A stretch of DNA of 64,000 bases from Primula veris (GCA_963682055.1 OY821744.1:1369001-1433000), one strand, 5' to 3'. Shown: positions 10,670 to 22,750, counted from the first letter of the stretch. Program-made: numbers and translations. Notes: generated by a model not told the origin, from the letters alone.

Positions 10670-12233
10670 AATGACAGAGCCACTGAACATTTCTAATTTG
10701 TCCTGGATTCAGATTCAAAGCATCATCAGAAAACATAAGGAATGGCTACATTTATTGATATCTCTCTATATAATATTTTCCATTTTTAGCCAATTGTACA
10801 TATAACTCTGTTCCCATATTTGGCTTTCTCAATCTTCCAATGTAGAAACACTATGTTCATCACGTTCAATGTAATTATTTATTGGTAAAAGATGTATACA
10901 AGTAATGGTTTTGCTAACGAGTGTTTCAGGTGCATTGTTTATTCATTAAATTGATTTCATAATTCAATTTACACCTAATGCAAATATAATTGCATTACCA
11001 TAACATTATTGTATTAACAAATTAATTAATGTATTTAATACACCCAAGTTATAGAAATTTATAAATGAATTATTGTATAAAAATGGAATAAATAACATAC
11101 ATGCTTAGCCAATGTATATGGGGAATTGGCTAGGTTTACGTACGCAAAATCAATAGTAATTAGTATTTAAGTAGGTACGTCTATTAATTAGCTTACGAAC
11201 GCCGCGAGCAATGTTTATCCTTAGCCTTGATACTTGTGATACATTATGTCAATAAAACTATTAATAGATCACATACAGCTACCGAATACAGTTCTTGTAT
11301 TCTAATATCGAAAAAGATCCTCAGTTGTCCAACGAAAAGAGATCCGGACCATTACACTAGAATTGATCAACCGGTATTAATGTACTCCAATATTTGACGG
11401 ATCTCTATTTATTGGAGTAATTTATTTTCATGACCATGCAATTTCTGATATCCGAGTACTCCCTCGGCTTCCTTTTAGTTATAATAATCAATGAAACTAC
11501 TTGCAATATTTTTACTCATTATTTTTTGTAAACCAATCGTCTAGTTTAGATATTAATTATATGTATTGCATTATTAACTTTAAAATATTTACATTTCGTC
11601 AATTTTGATACAAATTCTTGACCGGGACACCAAATTGACGGCAAGAAACAAATATAAAAGGATCATAAGTGTACTTGTTTTGAAAATGCAGTCAAACGTT
11701 AGTTATTAATTAGATGAATTATCCAATATAGCACAATGATTATCACTCTTTATTAGACCTTCGTAAATAGAAAACTAAGGAAAATTAACATTCAAATGCC
11801 ACAGGCTATAGACTACAGTGCTCCAACATTCAAAGAACACAACCAGTTGCTATTATTCTTCAGATTGATAAATAGATTGTGAAACGAAATCCTAAAAGTA
11901 TAGAACTAACGCACTCTATAACTGAATCCATGCTTTCAACCGGTCCAAATCACAGTGGCACATAACGTCTAATGATGATTGTTTTTGAAGAAAATCACGA
12001 GGCTAATCAAGAACGAATTACAAAGTGCTAACCTTTTAATAAGGGAATGTGGATTGTTGCGCAAATCATAGAGATCCTAGTAAGCAAAAGCTAAAGAAGG
12101 AACGAACATTAACAGAAGCTAAATCTCCAAAATCAAAACACAACATGCAAAACAAGTTACTGCACGAAAGTTGATTATAAATAAAATGTTGAACAAGGCA
12201 TAAGCTTCGAGCAAAGGCATACTTTATTTATAC
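10670..12233. other. Intergenic, with a possible degenerate Stowaway end and a duplicated 3' flank
   Basis: No gene seen. A TACTCCCTCGGCTTCCTTTT motif at about 11456-11475 looks like a Stowaway terminus, but no matching right end was found. From about 11780 to 12233 the sequence is related to 1000-2461; the part from 12068 on is nearly identical to 2301-2461. Confidence 0.5.
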
Positions 12234-13440
12234 TCAAGTAATTGTGGCCAAGCTTTCTACGAATTTATGCACACCAATGCGCGTTCCAGAAAAGAAAATT
12301 GTTCCGTGAAATTCACTGGGTAAGTCTTGAAGAACTTCCAAGTAGTTGCTGTCCAGATCGTAAGAAATGATTTTTCCGTTAATAACTAATAAAAGTGTAA
12401 GAGTTTCGTTGCCAATAGTTCCTTTTCCATCTCCTCCCGTGAAGCAGAACACATACACACTCTTGCCATAGGTTATTTGAAAAAATGGATCTACATTCCG
12501 TCAATAATCCGAATCTTCACAGTATCTAGCAATGTCATTTCCGTATAATGTATCTACAATGATCGGGTTCAAGATTCACATTGTACTTTATCGTCATTAC
12601 ATGCCCATTTCAAGAACTCGAAGTTGAGTTTCATTGGATATAATAGTTTGAGTGAGATACACAATACCGGCATGTTCCCCCAACCGCGAAACAGAATTTT
12701 TTCCTGAAATTACAAACTCATGAGGGATTTGAATTACTGTAAAGTCCTCCCTTTCAGTGTCAAAAAACTCCAAGCCATCAGCTATCCAATAGATTGCTCC
12801 ATCACAAAGGAGCCTGTTTGTCAAAGGATCAGATTCGAATTCACTGCAAAGTTTCTTGTTCCAAATACCATTCTCTGATGAGTAGATATCAATCTCATAA
12901 GAAAAAAAGGGACTGCAAATTCTAATACATTCAAGGCTACATTAGGTATTGATTAAAACAACTTTGTAGTGATGAGGAAATCTTATAGGACTAATAGCTA
13001 GAAACTTATCAGCATTTGATCTAGCTTTAGGCTCGGGAGGTGAAGGTGAAGGTACCACTGCGAACTTTTGGGTGGTGAGATTGCACATGATAATCTCTTG
13101 ATCACGGGAGTACAAAACCATGCCCTTGCACAAATGTAAAATGGTAGTTTCAACTTCAGATGATGTGGTAAGGAAATTGAGCTTGAGGAGACCGTCTGGT
13201 GATTTCGTGTTATGGTCAATGACTGGGCTAGAGTTTATGTACAATCCCGAAAATGACGTGTTTAGATTCTTGCGCATGTTAGAGTCGTAAATGAAAGAAA
13301 GCCAATCCTTAGTGACACATTTGAATCTAACAAGTGATTTATATAGCAACCATTCGTAGAAATATCTCGGTTAAGAGATCTACAATGTTGTCAATTGCTT
13401 CTGCAGTTAACAAATGATCAAAGATTGCATCGGCCTCCAT
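12234..13440 (-). pseudogene. F-box pseudogene (subfamily 1), paralogue of the gene at 2462-3670
   Basis: It starts with an ATG at 13440 and reads MEADAIFDHLLTAEAI like its paralogue. The frame then breaks inside the F-box near 13345-13370, where the PAKS codons are altered. It continues in another frame to VVLINT and a stop near 12942, and picks up again at 12824-12597 (LLCDGAIYWIADG) and 12458-12234 (VLQDLPSEFHGT to ESLATIT). At least three frame breaks make a functional product very unlikely. The last 130 bp of coding sequence and the 3' flank are almost identical to those of the 2462 gene, while the upstream part is clearly diverged. A TATA box remains at 13530-13539. Confidence 0.88.
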
Positions 13441-13529
13441 TAATTTTTTCTCTTTGATTACATTTTTGAAAAAAAAAAGGAAAATTTTGAAAGTGATAAT
13501 AATTAGTATTTAAGTAGGTGTACGAGAAT

Positions 13530-13539
13530 CTTATATATA
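13530..13539 (-). promoter_or_regulatory. Relic TATA box of the F-box pseudogene
   Basis: TATATATAAG on the minus strand about 90 bp before the ATG at 13440. Position and surroundings match the paralogous promoter at 3749. Confidence 0.4.
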
Positions 13540-13840
13540 ACTACAGAAAGTAATATGGAAGAGACTCTTCGTTAACTTTTTCACTTTTCTTAAAAAACAT
13601 AAATAATTGATCAGTACTTATGACTTCTTAATAGTAATGAGAATTCAAAATTCAATTTTTTTCATGTTTTAAATAATTAAAATACAAACTATAATTTGAC
13701 AAAATAAAAACTAACGATCCAACCTAATAAAAACTCAAATAAAAATATAAAACCATAATTGAGACTATCCTAAACTTAAATATTTATTAAAATAAATAAG
13801 TTATTATAATTAGTATTAATGTATTACTAATAGTCTAATA

Positions 13841-14381
13841 CAGTAAAACATCTATAAAATAATAATGTTGGGACCATAAAAATTTATTAATTAATCAAAA
13901 AAAATTATTATTATTTTAAATAGCTTTTTATTGATTCAATAAATATATTTATTGGTAACTTAAACCATTATTATATATTACTAAGAATTCTCGTTAATTT
14001 CGTTAGTAAAGATAATTACACTACTTCATTTACTTATATATAAAATTTGTTACATCTTAAACCGTATAACAAAGTAAAAATATACACTAGATACATTAAA
14101 CTGAGTATGACCTACAAGTAGATTTAAATTTTAAGAATAAACAAACGAATATATAGTCACATTTGACTAAATCATCATAGTAATGTTTGTCATTTTCAAT
14201 AATTATTAATTTATAAATTTGTGTGGACTATATATTTATATAAGGATCTTTAAAAAATTTATTATCTTATTAATTTATCGAAATTAATAATTTTTTACAT
14301 TGACCCAAGTCGGGATCGGAGAAAAAATTATTTTGAAGAGTTTATTAATTTATCGAGTATTAGTTTTTAGAGGTTTTACTG
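13841..14381. mobile_element. Emigrant-like (Tc1/mariner type) MITE, 541 bp
   Basis: Left end CAGTAAAACATCTATAAA; the right end read from the minus strand is CAGTAAAACCTCTAAAAA. Both ends are flanked by TA (13839-13840 and 14382-14383). The inverted CAGTAAAACCTCTATAAATT-type terminus with a TA duplication is that of Emigrant and related pogo-like MITEs of plants. No coding capacity. A copy of the same length lies at 60839-61379. Confidence 0.75.
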
Positions 14382-14383
14382 TA

Positions 14384-14905
14384 TATATACTTAGAATACA
14401 AATCATAATTTGAAAAAACTAAAAACTAACAATTCAACCTAATAAAAACCAAAAAAAGAAAAAAAAACAACCTAGTTGGTACTAGTCTAAACTTAAAAAA
14501 TATATAGGGAAGTACAAACAATATACGGAGTCGTAAAAAAATATTTCGTGTCAAATGTAATCAATATATACAATATTATGATAAGTATCATGCATTATTT
14601 ATTACTATAAATAGACTTTTATAGTAATGGGTAAGTAATGGCCATTTAATGTATCAATTTTCGAAGATAATTTTAAAATATTAAACATCACTCCAACATA
14701 GTTTTAATTTTTCGTGCCTAACTTTTCTTGTTTGTTTTCTATATTAGTAATTGGGTCAAAATTCAAATAAAATACTAAATTGAACTAGTACATAAAATAG
14801 TTATCAATAATACAAGCTAAAATTTGAAGTAAAAGGTAAACAGGTACTGCTACTGGACTCCCCTTAAAATTTAATTGTTGGACAAAACACAGATCATAAA
14901 ACAAC
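14384..14905. other. AT-rich intergenic stretch
   Basis: I see no gene or clear repeat here. It forms the 3' flank of the F-box gene at 14906-16162. Confidence 0.5.
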
Positions 14906-16162
14906 TCAAATAGGGACCATGCTTTCAACAAACTTGTGAACACCAGCCTGTTCAAGGATTGATAGCCTATGAGATTCAATACCGTTGAGCGAAACTCTTT
15001 TAGAAATCTCCGTCTGGCTACTCTTCAGGTTGCAAGATACGACTTTTTCACCCATAGCTAATAGAAGTGTGGGAGTTTTTTCTCCCTCCTCTGCCTTAAA
15101 ACATAACATCTTAGGACTACAATGTTGATAGTTCGTAAACTCCCCCAGCTTTAAATCATATTTTATATTCCATTTAAAACTTTGCATGTCCATTTCAAGG
15201 ATTCGATACATGGTATCATCGGATGTACCAGTTAGAATAAGGGACAAACTCCCAGCATATTCTCCAAACCACAGTATTCGTGTTTCGGATGGGAAAATCA
15301 AAGGTTGAAAAGGCATTCGAATAGTTGTCAAGTTCTCCTCATCTATGTCAATCTTGTGCAATAAATTGTTCTCGTTATCCATCCAATATATTGCTCCGCC
15401 ACAAAAGACCTTGCGTATATAATAACCACATAGAAAAGGTTGGCTAAAATGAACAGTCTTCCAAATTCCCCTCTCAGAAGAGTATATATCTATGTCATAT
15501 GGATGTTCATCAGGATCTCTGCTATGGGAAAAGTACCCACCTTTTAAACAACCGGAACGAACAAAAACAACTCTATAATTAGATGATCTCGTTGGATAGA
15601 AGTCTATAAAGACATTATTTCTCAAGTGATCCAAAGAAGGGCCAGAAAGCAAGCAAATTACTTTGAACTTTTGGGTGGTGAGATTACACACAATAATTTG
15701 TGGACCTCGAGAGCACAACATCAAGCCATTGCAAGAATGTAGAATCTCCGGTTTTGGTCTAAATGATGTGTTAAGGAAGTCGGAGGTGGGTAGACTCTGT
15801 TGACCATTAGGCCCTCTTGTGTTGAAGTTTAGGAGTGGGCTAGATCCGGAAAACAAGCCAGAAAACGATGGACTTGAATTTTGGCGAGTGTGGTCGTTGG
15901 AGAACTTTGAGCTTGAAATAATAGAAATCCAATGCTTAGAAATGCATCTGAATCTAATAAGAGATGTGGCAGGAACTCGTAGGAGTATTAAGGTTAAAAG
16001 ATCAATGTTGTTTGCAACCTCTTCCGCAGATAGCAAGTAATCAGACACATGAGTGCTTTCCGTCGAAATTTTCACTTCATTTCTAGTCAGCCAAACAAAA
16101 GGAAGAACAATAGAACTGAAGATATTTTGTATAACTCTATTTGCTCTGCAAATGAAAGTCAT
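14906..16162 (-). CDS. F-box protein, At5g07610-like (subfamily 1), with N-terminal extension
   Basis: Intact, 418 codons, intronless. The ATG at 16162 is the only in-frame start ahead of the F-box, which lies at about residues 49-92 (NNIDLLTLILLRVPATSLIR, then FRCISKHWISIISSSKFS). Landmarks of the F-box-associated domain follow: ILHSCNGLMLCS, VCNLTTQKF, FCGGAIYWMD, GEYAGSLSL and ILEMDMQSFKW. About 45 residues before the F-box are unique; residues 12-26 (QNIFSSIVLPFVWLT) are hydrophobic and could be a membrane or targeting segment, which is odd for an F-box protein. Predicted role: target receptor of an SCF ligase. A TATA-like ATTATAAAC lies about 65 bp upstream. The fragment at 4252-4370 derives from a close relative. 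Confidence 0.86.
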   Translation of the reverse strand: MTFICRANRVIQNIFSSIVLPFVWLTRNEVKISTESTHVSDYLLSAEEVANNIDLLTLILLRVPATSLIRFRCISKHWISIISSSKFSNDHTRQNSSPSFSGLFSGSSPLLNFNTRGPNGQQSLPTSDFLNTSFRPKPEILHSCNGLMLCSRGPQIIVCNLTTQKFKVICLLSGPSLDHLRNNVFIDFYPTRSSNYRVVFVRSGCLKGGYFSHSRDPDEHPYDIDIYSSERGIWKTVHFSQPFLCGYYIRKVFCGGAIYWMDNENNLLHKIDIDEENLTTIRMPFQPLIFPSETRILWFGEYAGSLSLILTGTSDDTMYRILEMDMQSFKWNIKYDLKLGEFTNYQHCSPKMLCFKAEEGEKTPTLLLAMGEKVVSCNLKSSQTEISKRVSLNGIESHRLSILEQAGVHKFVESMVPI

Positions 16163-16560
16163 GGTGATAATGATAATGAGAAATGGCAGTGCTAGCTATT
16201 CCTAAACAAAGTTGGGGACATTTTTAAGTTTATAATTTAGGTTTAGTCAAAAGTGGGCTCAGTCAAAGCTTAAACTTATTACTTTATTAGACAAAGACAA
16301 ACTTATAAAAAGCTTAAATTCATGTAAAGTCAATGGATGTGTAAGTTGTAACAACTCCCAAGTTTAGAAATACTTGGTTTGATTTTTCAATGTAGTCACC
16401 CACTTCCGCAGTTTTAGCAAACCAATTGAATTAAACTAAGCTCTTCTAAAGAATATAAAATTTATTTACCCATTTTATAAAACTTCTCGAGTAAGTTTAT
16501 CTGGTACTTCCTGAGGAAGGTATTTCTGGTGGTTGCAGCAGAATATGCGACTAAAACACA

Positions 16561-16568
16561 TATATAAG
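16561..16568 (+). promoter_or_regulatory. TATA box of the plus-strand F-box locus at 17165
   Basis: TATATAAG about 55 bp before the inferred 5' splice site CAG|GTATGT at 16623/16624. Together these mark the first, non-coding exon of the subfamily-2 copy. Confidence 0.4.
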
Positions 16569-17164
16569 AAGAAGAAGACGGAACTCAGAAGGAAGAGGCT
16601 ATATATAATTCCCCAGGTTTCAGGTATGTATCTGATCATCTCGCATTATATGCATATGTATTTGTTATGAAAAGTTTAGAACCGATTCGAACTTTCGAAG
16701 TGAACCATTCTTCATGATTTTTTTCTTTTTCTGGTCAAAATCAAATCGAATGGCTACTAGCCAATTCTAGGAATGTTGTTACTGAAAGGAAAGTGAATCT
16801 GTGAATGTGTTCCTTAGTAGTACTTAATTGCCCAAATATGCCGTAATTGAATTTCCTCCCATATTTATGCATAAGAAGCCCTAATTGTAATTTTAAATTT
16901 TCTGCTTTCATTTATTGGTTTTGGGTTGGGATTATATTAAAGTAATATCCATCACATTGTGAGGATTATTATTTCCATCGATGACCGAGACGTGCTTTTG
17001 CAAAGTTATATGAATAAGAAATTGATCAAATACCCTTTTATATGATCACTTGAAAATTCTTAGCTGACAGTTGCACATGTTTGAAATCGAAATTTGCAGA
17101 AACATGTTAAATTTTTAATCTGCCCTTAAAACCTTCTATCTTTTCCTTCATTCAGGTTCCAGAC

Positions 17165-18044
17165 ATGATTAAATTTTCTCGAACCCGTTCAAAGAAAAGA
17201 ATCAAATTAACTGAAAATGTTATGAGCAATGAAGATCTACTTTTGCAAGTGCTTTTGTGCTTACCAGCAAAGTCTCTTATTAGATTCAAGTGTGTATCCA
17301 AACACTAGCTTTCACTCATCTCTGAGCCGAGATTCTGCACCAAATACACTCGCTTGAACCCCACTTTGGGATTTTATTTTATGTACCCGGGGATTACTGG
17401 ATCCAGGCTCAAATCTGTATCTCTTCAACCTAACCGAAATGATCTTCCCAAACTTACTTTTCTTAAAAGAACCTTTGCAGGTTTTCATACTAATATGCCA
17501 AAGATTTTGCATTCTTGTAATGGATTCTTTTTATGCTCCCATAGTTATAAATACCCTTATTTTGTGTGTAATCTTACCACTCGGACATACACTACTCTTC
17601 CTCAGCATCTTCTCCATACATGTGAGAATTACCTAAATACCGACCATTCTTCTTACTTGGTTTTCGACCCAACAAAATGCAAGTGCTTTTGTAATGTAAC
17701 ATGTGTTGCTCCATATATGTAACATTAGTAATTCTATTATTTTTGAAGACAATGAGTACATAGGAAAAGGCTATTGTAGTTTCTACTTTTATGAAATCGA
17801 TGTGTATTCTTCTGATTCTGAGGCTTGGAAACGCATGTATTTCCGAAAACCATATGGAAAGCTTTCTGATCCTTGTTTCCATATTGATCAAAAGGTTGTT
17901 TACAATGGTTCACTTCATTGGATAACTATGGATAAATTTCATGTAAGATTTGATGTTAATACATCAAAGCTCACATTTAACATGATGTCTATGGTGCCGC
18001 TAACTCTGGAATGGGATAACCAATCTTATGATAACTATGGATAA
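17165..18044 (+). pseudogene. F-box pseudogene (subfamily 2): nonsense codon in the F-box, frameshift, lost 3' end
   Basis: ATG at 17165, just after an inferred 5'-UTR intron (16624-17155, GT...TTCATTCAG). The F-box reads NEDLLLQVLLCLPAKSLIRF and then KCVSKH, followed by TAG at 17306-17308 where paralogues have TGG (Trp). The same frame resumes as LSLISEPRF and continues through ILHSCNGFFLCS and VCNLTT to a stop at about 17722. The F-box-associated domain goes on in another frame (17703-18044: YEIDVYSSDSEAWKRMYF, then VYNGSLHWITMDKFHVRFDV). The last 120 or so residues are missing, so the copy cannot make a normal protein. Confidence 0.9.
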
Positions 18045-18723
18045 CCAATCTTATGTTATACATGAAATATGCTTTGAAAATCAATTCTGTGCTAAAGTAA
18101 CCAATTTTTTTTAATTCTCAATTGATCTTTTCGTACCCAGTTCCTATGTTTTTGGGGGGTCCCTAAAATTTTCTAGCAAAAAGGAGAACAAACTCGGTTC
18201 ATTCAACTAATATGTCTAGTTTCTAGCTGCAAAAATAAATAAAAATATTGATCATCCGAAATATAAACTTATGCAATGCATAAGCGAACTTCAGTGAAAC
18301 CGAGAAAGAAACTGTATAACCCAATTATGAAATTTAGGCATTGTGTATTTCTAAGCCAGAAACGGGAAAAAAAAAACACGAAGTTTTTTTTATTAAGACA
18401 GTCGATCAAATGCAACACATGTTATGATAAAAAAATCAAAGAAAAAGGTAATTTAAAAACACTAGTAATTAGAGAAGCCTTTTTCCAGAACATGCGTTAA
18501 CTATGCCGCAATTATACTGTCAATCTAAAAAGGCTCAAAGAAACTACTGAGATCTATTACAAATCAGTATATCTCAATGATTGTCCTCAATTTGAAGGAA
18601 AGAAACGGTAATAATGTAGCAAATAAGAGATGAAAAACTATTAGCTCTCACATGCCCATGATATTTTATAAATTGTAAAAGTTTAAATAACAACCAATCT
18701 ACTTAAATTATACTCCAAAAAGC
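18045..18723. other. Intergenic between F-box pseudogene and TPP gene
   Basis: No supported gene; the 74-codon frame at 18276 has no recognisable family. The part next to 18724 should contain the 3' UTR of the TPP gene. I see no clear poly-A remnant or direct repeats that would mark a retrocopy insertion. Confidence 0.45.
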
Positions 18724-19746
18724 TCAGTACTCCTCTTCTTTATGGTCACTGCCGCAGTTCGATTTCTTCCACTTCACCAAAGATTCAAGAAATTGTTGAA
18801 CCTCTGAAGGGTCCTTGAGGGAGAAAAATGCATCAGTCTCTTTTGGTGCAGTGCAAACTAGGATTCCGTAACCTTGGTTGGTATCCCTTAGAACCTTGAA
18901 TGCATCTTCATCTGTTTTATCATCTCCAATGTAAATTGGGAACACATCATCGCTATTGCTAAGTCCAAGTGACTCGAGCAAAAACTCAACAGCTTTCCCT
19001 TTATTCCAGTCAATTACAGGGCGGATCTCTAAAACCTTTCGCCCATGAGTTAGTCGTAAGCGAGGGTAATCTTTTAAGACGTCTTGAACACGATCAGCGA
19101 TTAAAGGCCAATTCTTTTCATCTACATTACGATAATGTACAGAGGTGCAGAAATTGTGGTTTTCAACTTTTGAACCTTCGATATCTTTTGTATTTTCAGC
19201 AAGGATTTTAAACACATCATCGATCATGGGTAGAAATTCTCTTGCGGGCTGAAAAAGGTTTACATCATTTCCCTGCTTGTCGACACAATTAGCAAAATCG
19301 ACAGGGCACATGATGTCCATACCGTGACTACCAGCATAGTAGAGTTCCGTTAGACCTACAAAGTCGTAAACCTTATCACGACTTCTTCCGCTGATAATAG
19401 CTGTTGGAAAACACCTGGCGATATTTTTAACAACAGCACGCATCTCATCAGACATGAAGGCGCGATCCGGGTCATCTACAATCGGAGAAAGAGTACCATC
19501 ATAATCAAAAAACATCACAATCTTCTTACTTCCCACATTATTTATTATTTTCTCAAAGGATTTAATGGCGGATGGGAGCATCATATTCGATACAACGTCT
19601 CCATCATCAGAAGCCAGAATATCAGCACTAAGATCATTTATGATTTTCTTACGAGGTGGTGAAGAAGCACGCATGGCATCCAACCAATCGTTGGATCCAA
19701 CGTTATCTAATAACAGCCCTGGTTTCTTTCTAGTAACCGTTGGCAT
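18724..19746 (-). CDS. TPP: Trehalose-6-phosphate phosphatase, intronless
   Basis: It converts trehalose 6-phosphate to trehalose (HAD superfamily), a step that sets the level of the sugar signal Tre6P. From the ATG at 19746 the product is 340 aa. HAD motif I is DYDGT at residues 81-85, motif II lies in [11 protein letters not shown] (116-126), the conserved [12 protein letters not shown] follows, then [13 protein letters not shown], and motif IV is [10 protein letters not shown] (274-283). All catalytic residues expected in plant TPPs are present. The linker [14 protein letters not shown] is typical of the family. Plant TPP genes normally have many introns; this copy has none, which suggests a retrogene. 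The open frame runs upstream of the ATG with TPP-like residues ([17 protein letters not shown]) but without ATG, so the original start seems lost. A TATA box lies at 19852-19858. Confidence 0.93.
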   Translation of the reverse strand: MPTVTRKKPGLLLDNVGSNDWLDAMRASSPPRKKIINDLSADILASDDGDVVSNMMLPSAIKSFEKIINNVGSKKIVMFFDYDGTLSPIVDDPDRAFMSDEMRAVVKNIARCFPTAIISGRSRDKVYDFVGLTELYYAGSHGMDIMCPVDFANCVDKQGNDVNLFQPAREFLPMIDDVFKILAENTKDIEGSKVENHNFCTSVHYRNVDEKNWPLIADRVQDVLKDYPRLRLTHGRKVLEIRPVIDWNKGKAVEFLLESLGLSNSDDVFPIYIGDDKTDEDAFKVLRDTNQGYGILVCTAPKETDAFFSLKDPSEVQQFLESLVKWKKSNCGSDHKEEEY

Positions 19747-19851
19747 ATTTGGAGAAAGTGGTGCGCCTGATTGTGAATACAGTGATAAAATAGAATGAAG
19801 GCTTAGCCTCAACAAATCACTGGTGTGGAATTGGCGAGAACGAGAGATGAA

Positions 19852-19858
19852 TTTATAG
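19852..19858 (-). promoter_or_regulatory. TATA box of the TPP gene
   Basis: CTATAAA on the minus strand, about 106 bp before the ATG at 19746. Transcription starting some 30 bp downstream would leave a 5' UTR of about 75 nt and make 19746 the first usable ATG. Confidence 0.5.
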
Positions 19859-19864
19859 ATTACT

Positions 19865-21503
19865 AATTTACAGAGTTGCCAAATATTGTGTATATTTTTA
19901 CTTTTGTGATACTTGATTTTTCCAAAGAACAGATCAAACTGAAAAAGGAAACGTATTAAGAAATATTTGCAAATCCAAATCTCACAAGAATATAAAAAGA
20001 TCTCAATACGTGAAGTATTTATGTTGACTTGAAATTCTTAACTAAACCAATGTGAATTTCACAATTTCAGGATAAGATATTAATAACAAGACCTACAACA
20101 AATCTTTAACATTAAATAATTGGTCTGACTAAATAATTTTATATCATTCCATAATTTACATTAAAATTAAATACAAGGTGCATTTATAATCACACACTAT
20201 AAAATCATATCAAATCATTATGTTATTTCCAATATTAACTAAATTATATCTTCCATAAACATAAGTAATGGAAACAAAATTTATTTTATATTGGGAAATA
20301 GGGTACATAATTAATTCATATTAATGGGGTTTAAAATTCAGGAGTTGTACAAGATAACCATTTTTAAAGAGAATAAGAAAACCCAAAGTTTGGCAAATAT
20401 TAATATTAATGGAAACAATATTAATAAGTTATAATTATCATATGTATTACAAAACAAAATATAAATAAATATACTTAACAGTAGGGGGATTTGGTTTAGA
20501 TTTTCCCTTAAAAAATAGGTATTAGCATGTAAAATTAAGTCGGTTTAAATTAGATTAACACAAGCCATTGGATCAAACTGATCAAATGAGTATTACTAAA
20601 AGTAAAAGATATCATACCTTAATAAGAAAAGATTAGCCACATATTATATAGGAAACATATTCAAATCTATTCCTAAAAGAATTAAAAAAAATCTCAAGAC
20701 AGTCTTAACTCTTAACGACTTATACTATACTAATTCTCAATACAAATAAAAAAGTAAAAAATGTAAGTTCTCATACCAAAAAGAATACATATATTCCTAG
20801 GCTGCCTAGGGTTTCTCTTTGTCCTCTCGCATGCATATATGTATCGCAAATTGATAGTTTAAGTTCTAAGTTATGGTTTTGTTCTCGCTCACGCTTTCTA
20901 GAAAAATATTTCCGAGGATACCCGCAATTTAATTAAACCACCCATCATGAATACGATATATATATGGATGTGAATGTGACTTTAGATATAAATTTTTCTT
21001 TGAATGATGGATCTTTTTGACAGTATTTGTTAGTTTCCAACTCAATTATTATCAGACTTTTTAACTTTTCTACACTTGACTGGTCCTTTTTTGTTAGTAA
21101 ATATAGTTGTCATCAACTTCGTCGGCGATTTTCACTTCGTAAACTTATTGCATTGGTTTTTTATTTGGAAACATCAAGCCCTAAACTAAAATTTAACCAT
21201 ATCATAAAGGACGTGAACTTTTTTGTATGAATACGAATATTTGATATGTCAATTCACTTGAACAAATAAATTATGATGCTTAACTTAGAACATGATATCC
21301 GCAAAGAAGCCGATATAGCTAGGATGGTGACAATCCTCAAATTCTTACAATTCTATTCATTAGCTGAATAAATACAAATTCAAATAGCACAGACCAGTAC
21401 TGCTTCTAATTTCATAAGGATTCAAAACGAGTAAAACAAGTCTACTGCACCATCAATTTCCATTAAATTATTGAACAAAAGCCTTCAAAATAACAACATT
21501 TGC
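19865..21503. other. AT-rich intergenic region
   Basis: No supported coding sequence. A roughly 90-bp dispersed repeat (landmarks ACACAAGCCATTGGATCAAA and AGTAAAAGATATCATACCTT) lies at about 20545-20625; related copies are at 24575, 25674 and 29147. The 67-codon frame at 21027 has no recognisable family. Confidence 0.45.
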
Positions 21504-22686
21504 TTAAACCGGGGCCATACTTTCAATAAACTTGTGAGCACGACGATCCATAGCCTCATAAACTTCATCAGGTAAATCCGGAAGAATCTCCCAACAATTA
21601 TTGCTTGGATAGTATGAAATTATTTTTCTGCCATAAGCTAGTAAAAGAGAATGAGCTTCTACTTCGTCGCCTCCTTTAAAAAACAACGCATAAACACACC
21701 GTTGATTGCATTGTTTATGGTCCCGTTCCATACACAACCTAACATGCTTTTTATAAGATGCATCACCAGTAGTCATGTTTTCATAAACTGTATCTATACT
21801 TGCCTTAACATTCAGATCGTACTTTAAGGTCCACCTAAAATTGTTCATGTCCATCTCAAATATTTGATATTTAGGTTCGTTAGGCATTCTAGTTTGGATA
21901 AGGAATAAATGTCCATCAGACTCCCCAAAATACGAAAAAGTATAATTGTCAAGGAACAGAATAGGTTCGATAGGAATCTGAATAGTTTCAAACTTCTCCT
22001 CATCGATGTTTAATCATAACAAGTTTTTTCTTCTCGTTGATCCAATAAATTGCTCCGTCACAGAGGACCATGCTTGTTTGAGGTTCAAATTTTGGTCCAA
22101 TAAAATTTTTAAGCTCTTTCCACATGTCGGTCTCTAAAGAGTAAATACTAATGTAATAACAATATTTACATCCTGTTAATGTCTCAAAGATAACAACTCC
22201 AATAGAAACAACTTTATAGTGAGGTGAATTAATCCCATCGCAAGATAAGACCTTAAATCTACTACCTGATGAAAATGAGGGAAGAACCTTGAACTTTTGA
22301 GTGGTGAGATTGCACACTATTATTTCCGTACCTCGAGAGCATAACGTCAAACCATTACAAGAATGTAAAATCGTAGCTTTCATTCCAGAATATGTGGTAA
22401 GAAAGTCGAGCTTGGGGAGATTACTCCGAGGATATACTGATTTTGTGTTGAAATTAATAATGGGGTAAGAATCGATGTACAAACCGGAAACAGAATGTTT
22501 TAAACTCTTGCGTGTATGGTTGTTAGAAAACTTTGAGTCGGAAATTAATGAAAGCCAATGTTTAGAAACACATTTGAACCTGATGAGAGATTTCGCAGGA
22601 ACTCGTACAAGTATTAAGGTTAAAAGATCCACATTGCCTGCAACTTCTTCCAAAGATATTGAGTTTATAGACACACAAGACTCCAT
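21504..22686 (-). pseudogene. F-box gene (subfamily 1) with a single frameshift
   Basis: ATG at 22686; a TTG-initiated extension upstream is not a plant start. The F-box reads NVDLLTLILVRVPAKSLIRF and then KCVSKHWLSLISDSKFS. The frame is good through ILHSCNGLTLCS, VCNLTTQKF and LCDGAIYWINEKKKLVMI. At about 22008-22014 one extra A in the run before ATCGATGAG shifts the frame and gives a stop at once. In the alternative frame the family sequence continues without a break (IDEEKFETIQIPIEPILF, GESDGHLFLIQTRM, IFEMDMNNFRW) to the stop at 21504. So one base separates this locus from an intact gene of about 395 codons: a recent pseudogene, or a sequencing or assembly error. TATA box at 22751-22758. 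Confidence 0.85.
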
Positions 22687-22750
22687 GGGATATTTTCCAA
22701 ACAAAGGAAAATATTAGAAGTTTTGATAGGGATTGTGTCTTCTGTCTATA

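Noticed and set aside
11456..11660. Possible Stowaway MITE
   Set aside because: Only a left-end-like TACTCCCTC motif is visible; no inverted right end with TA was found.
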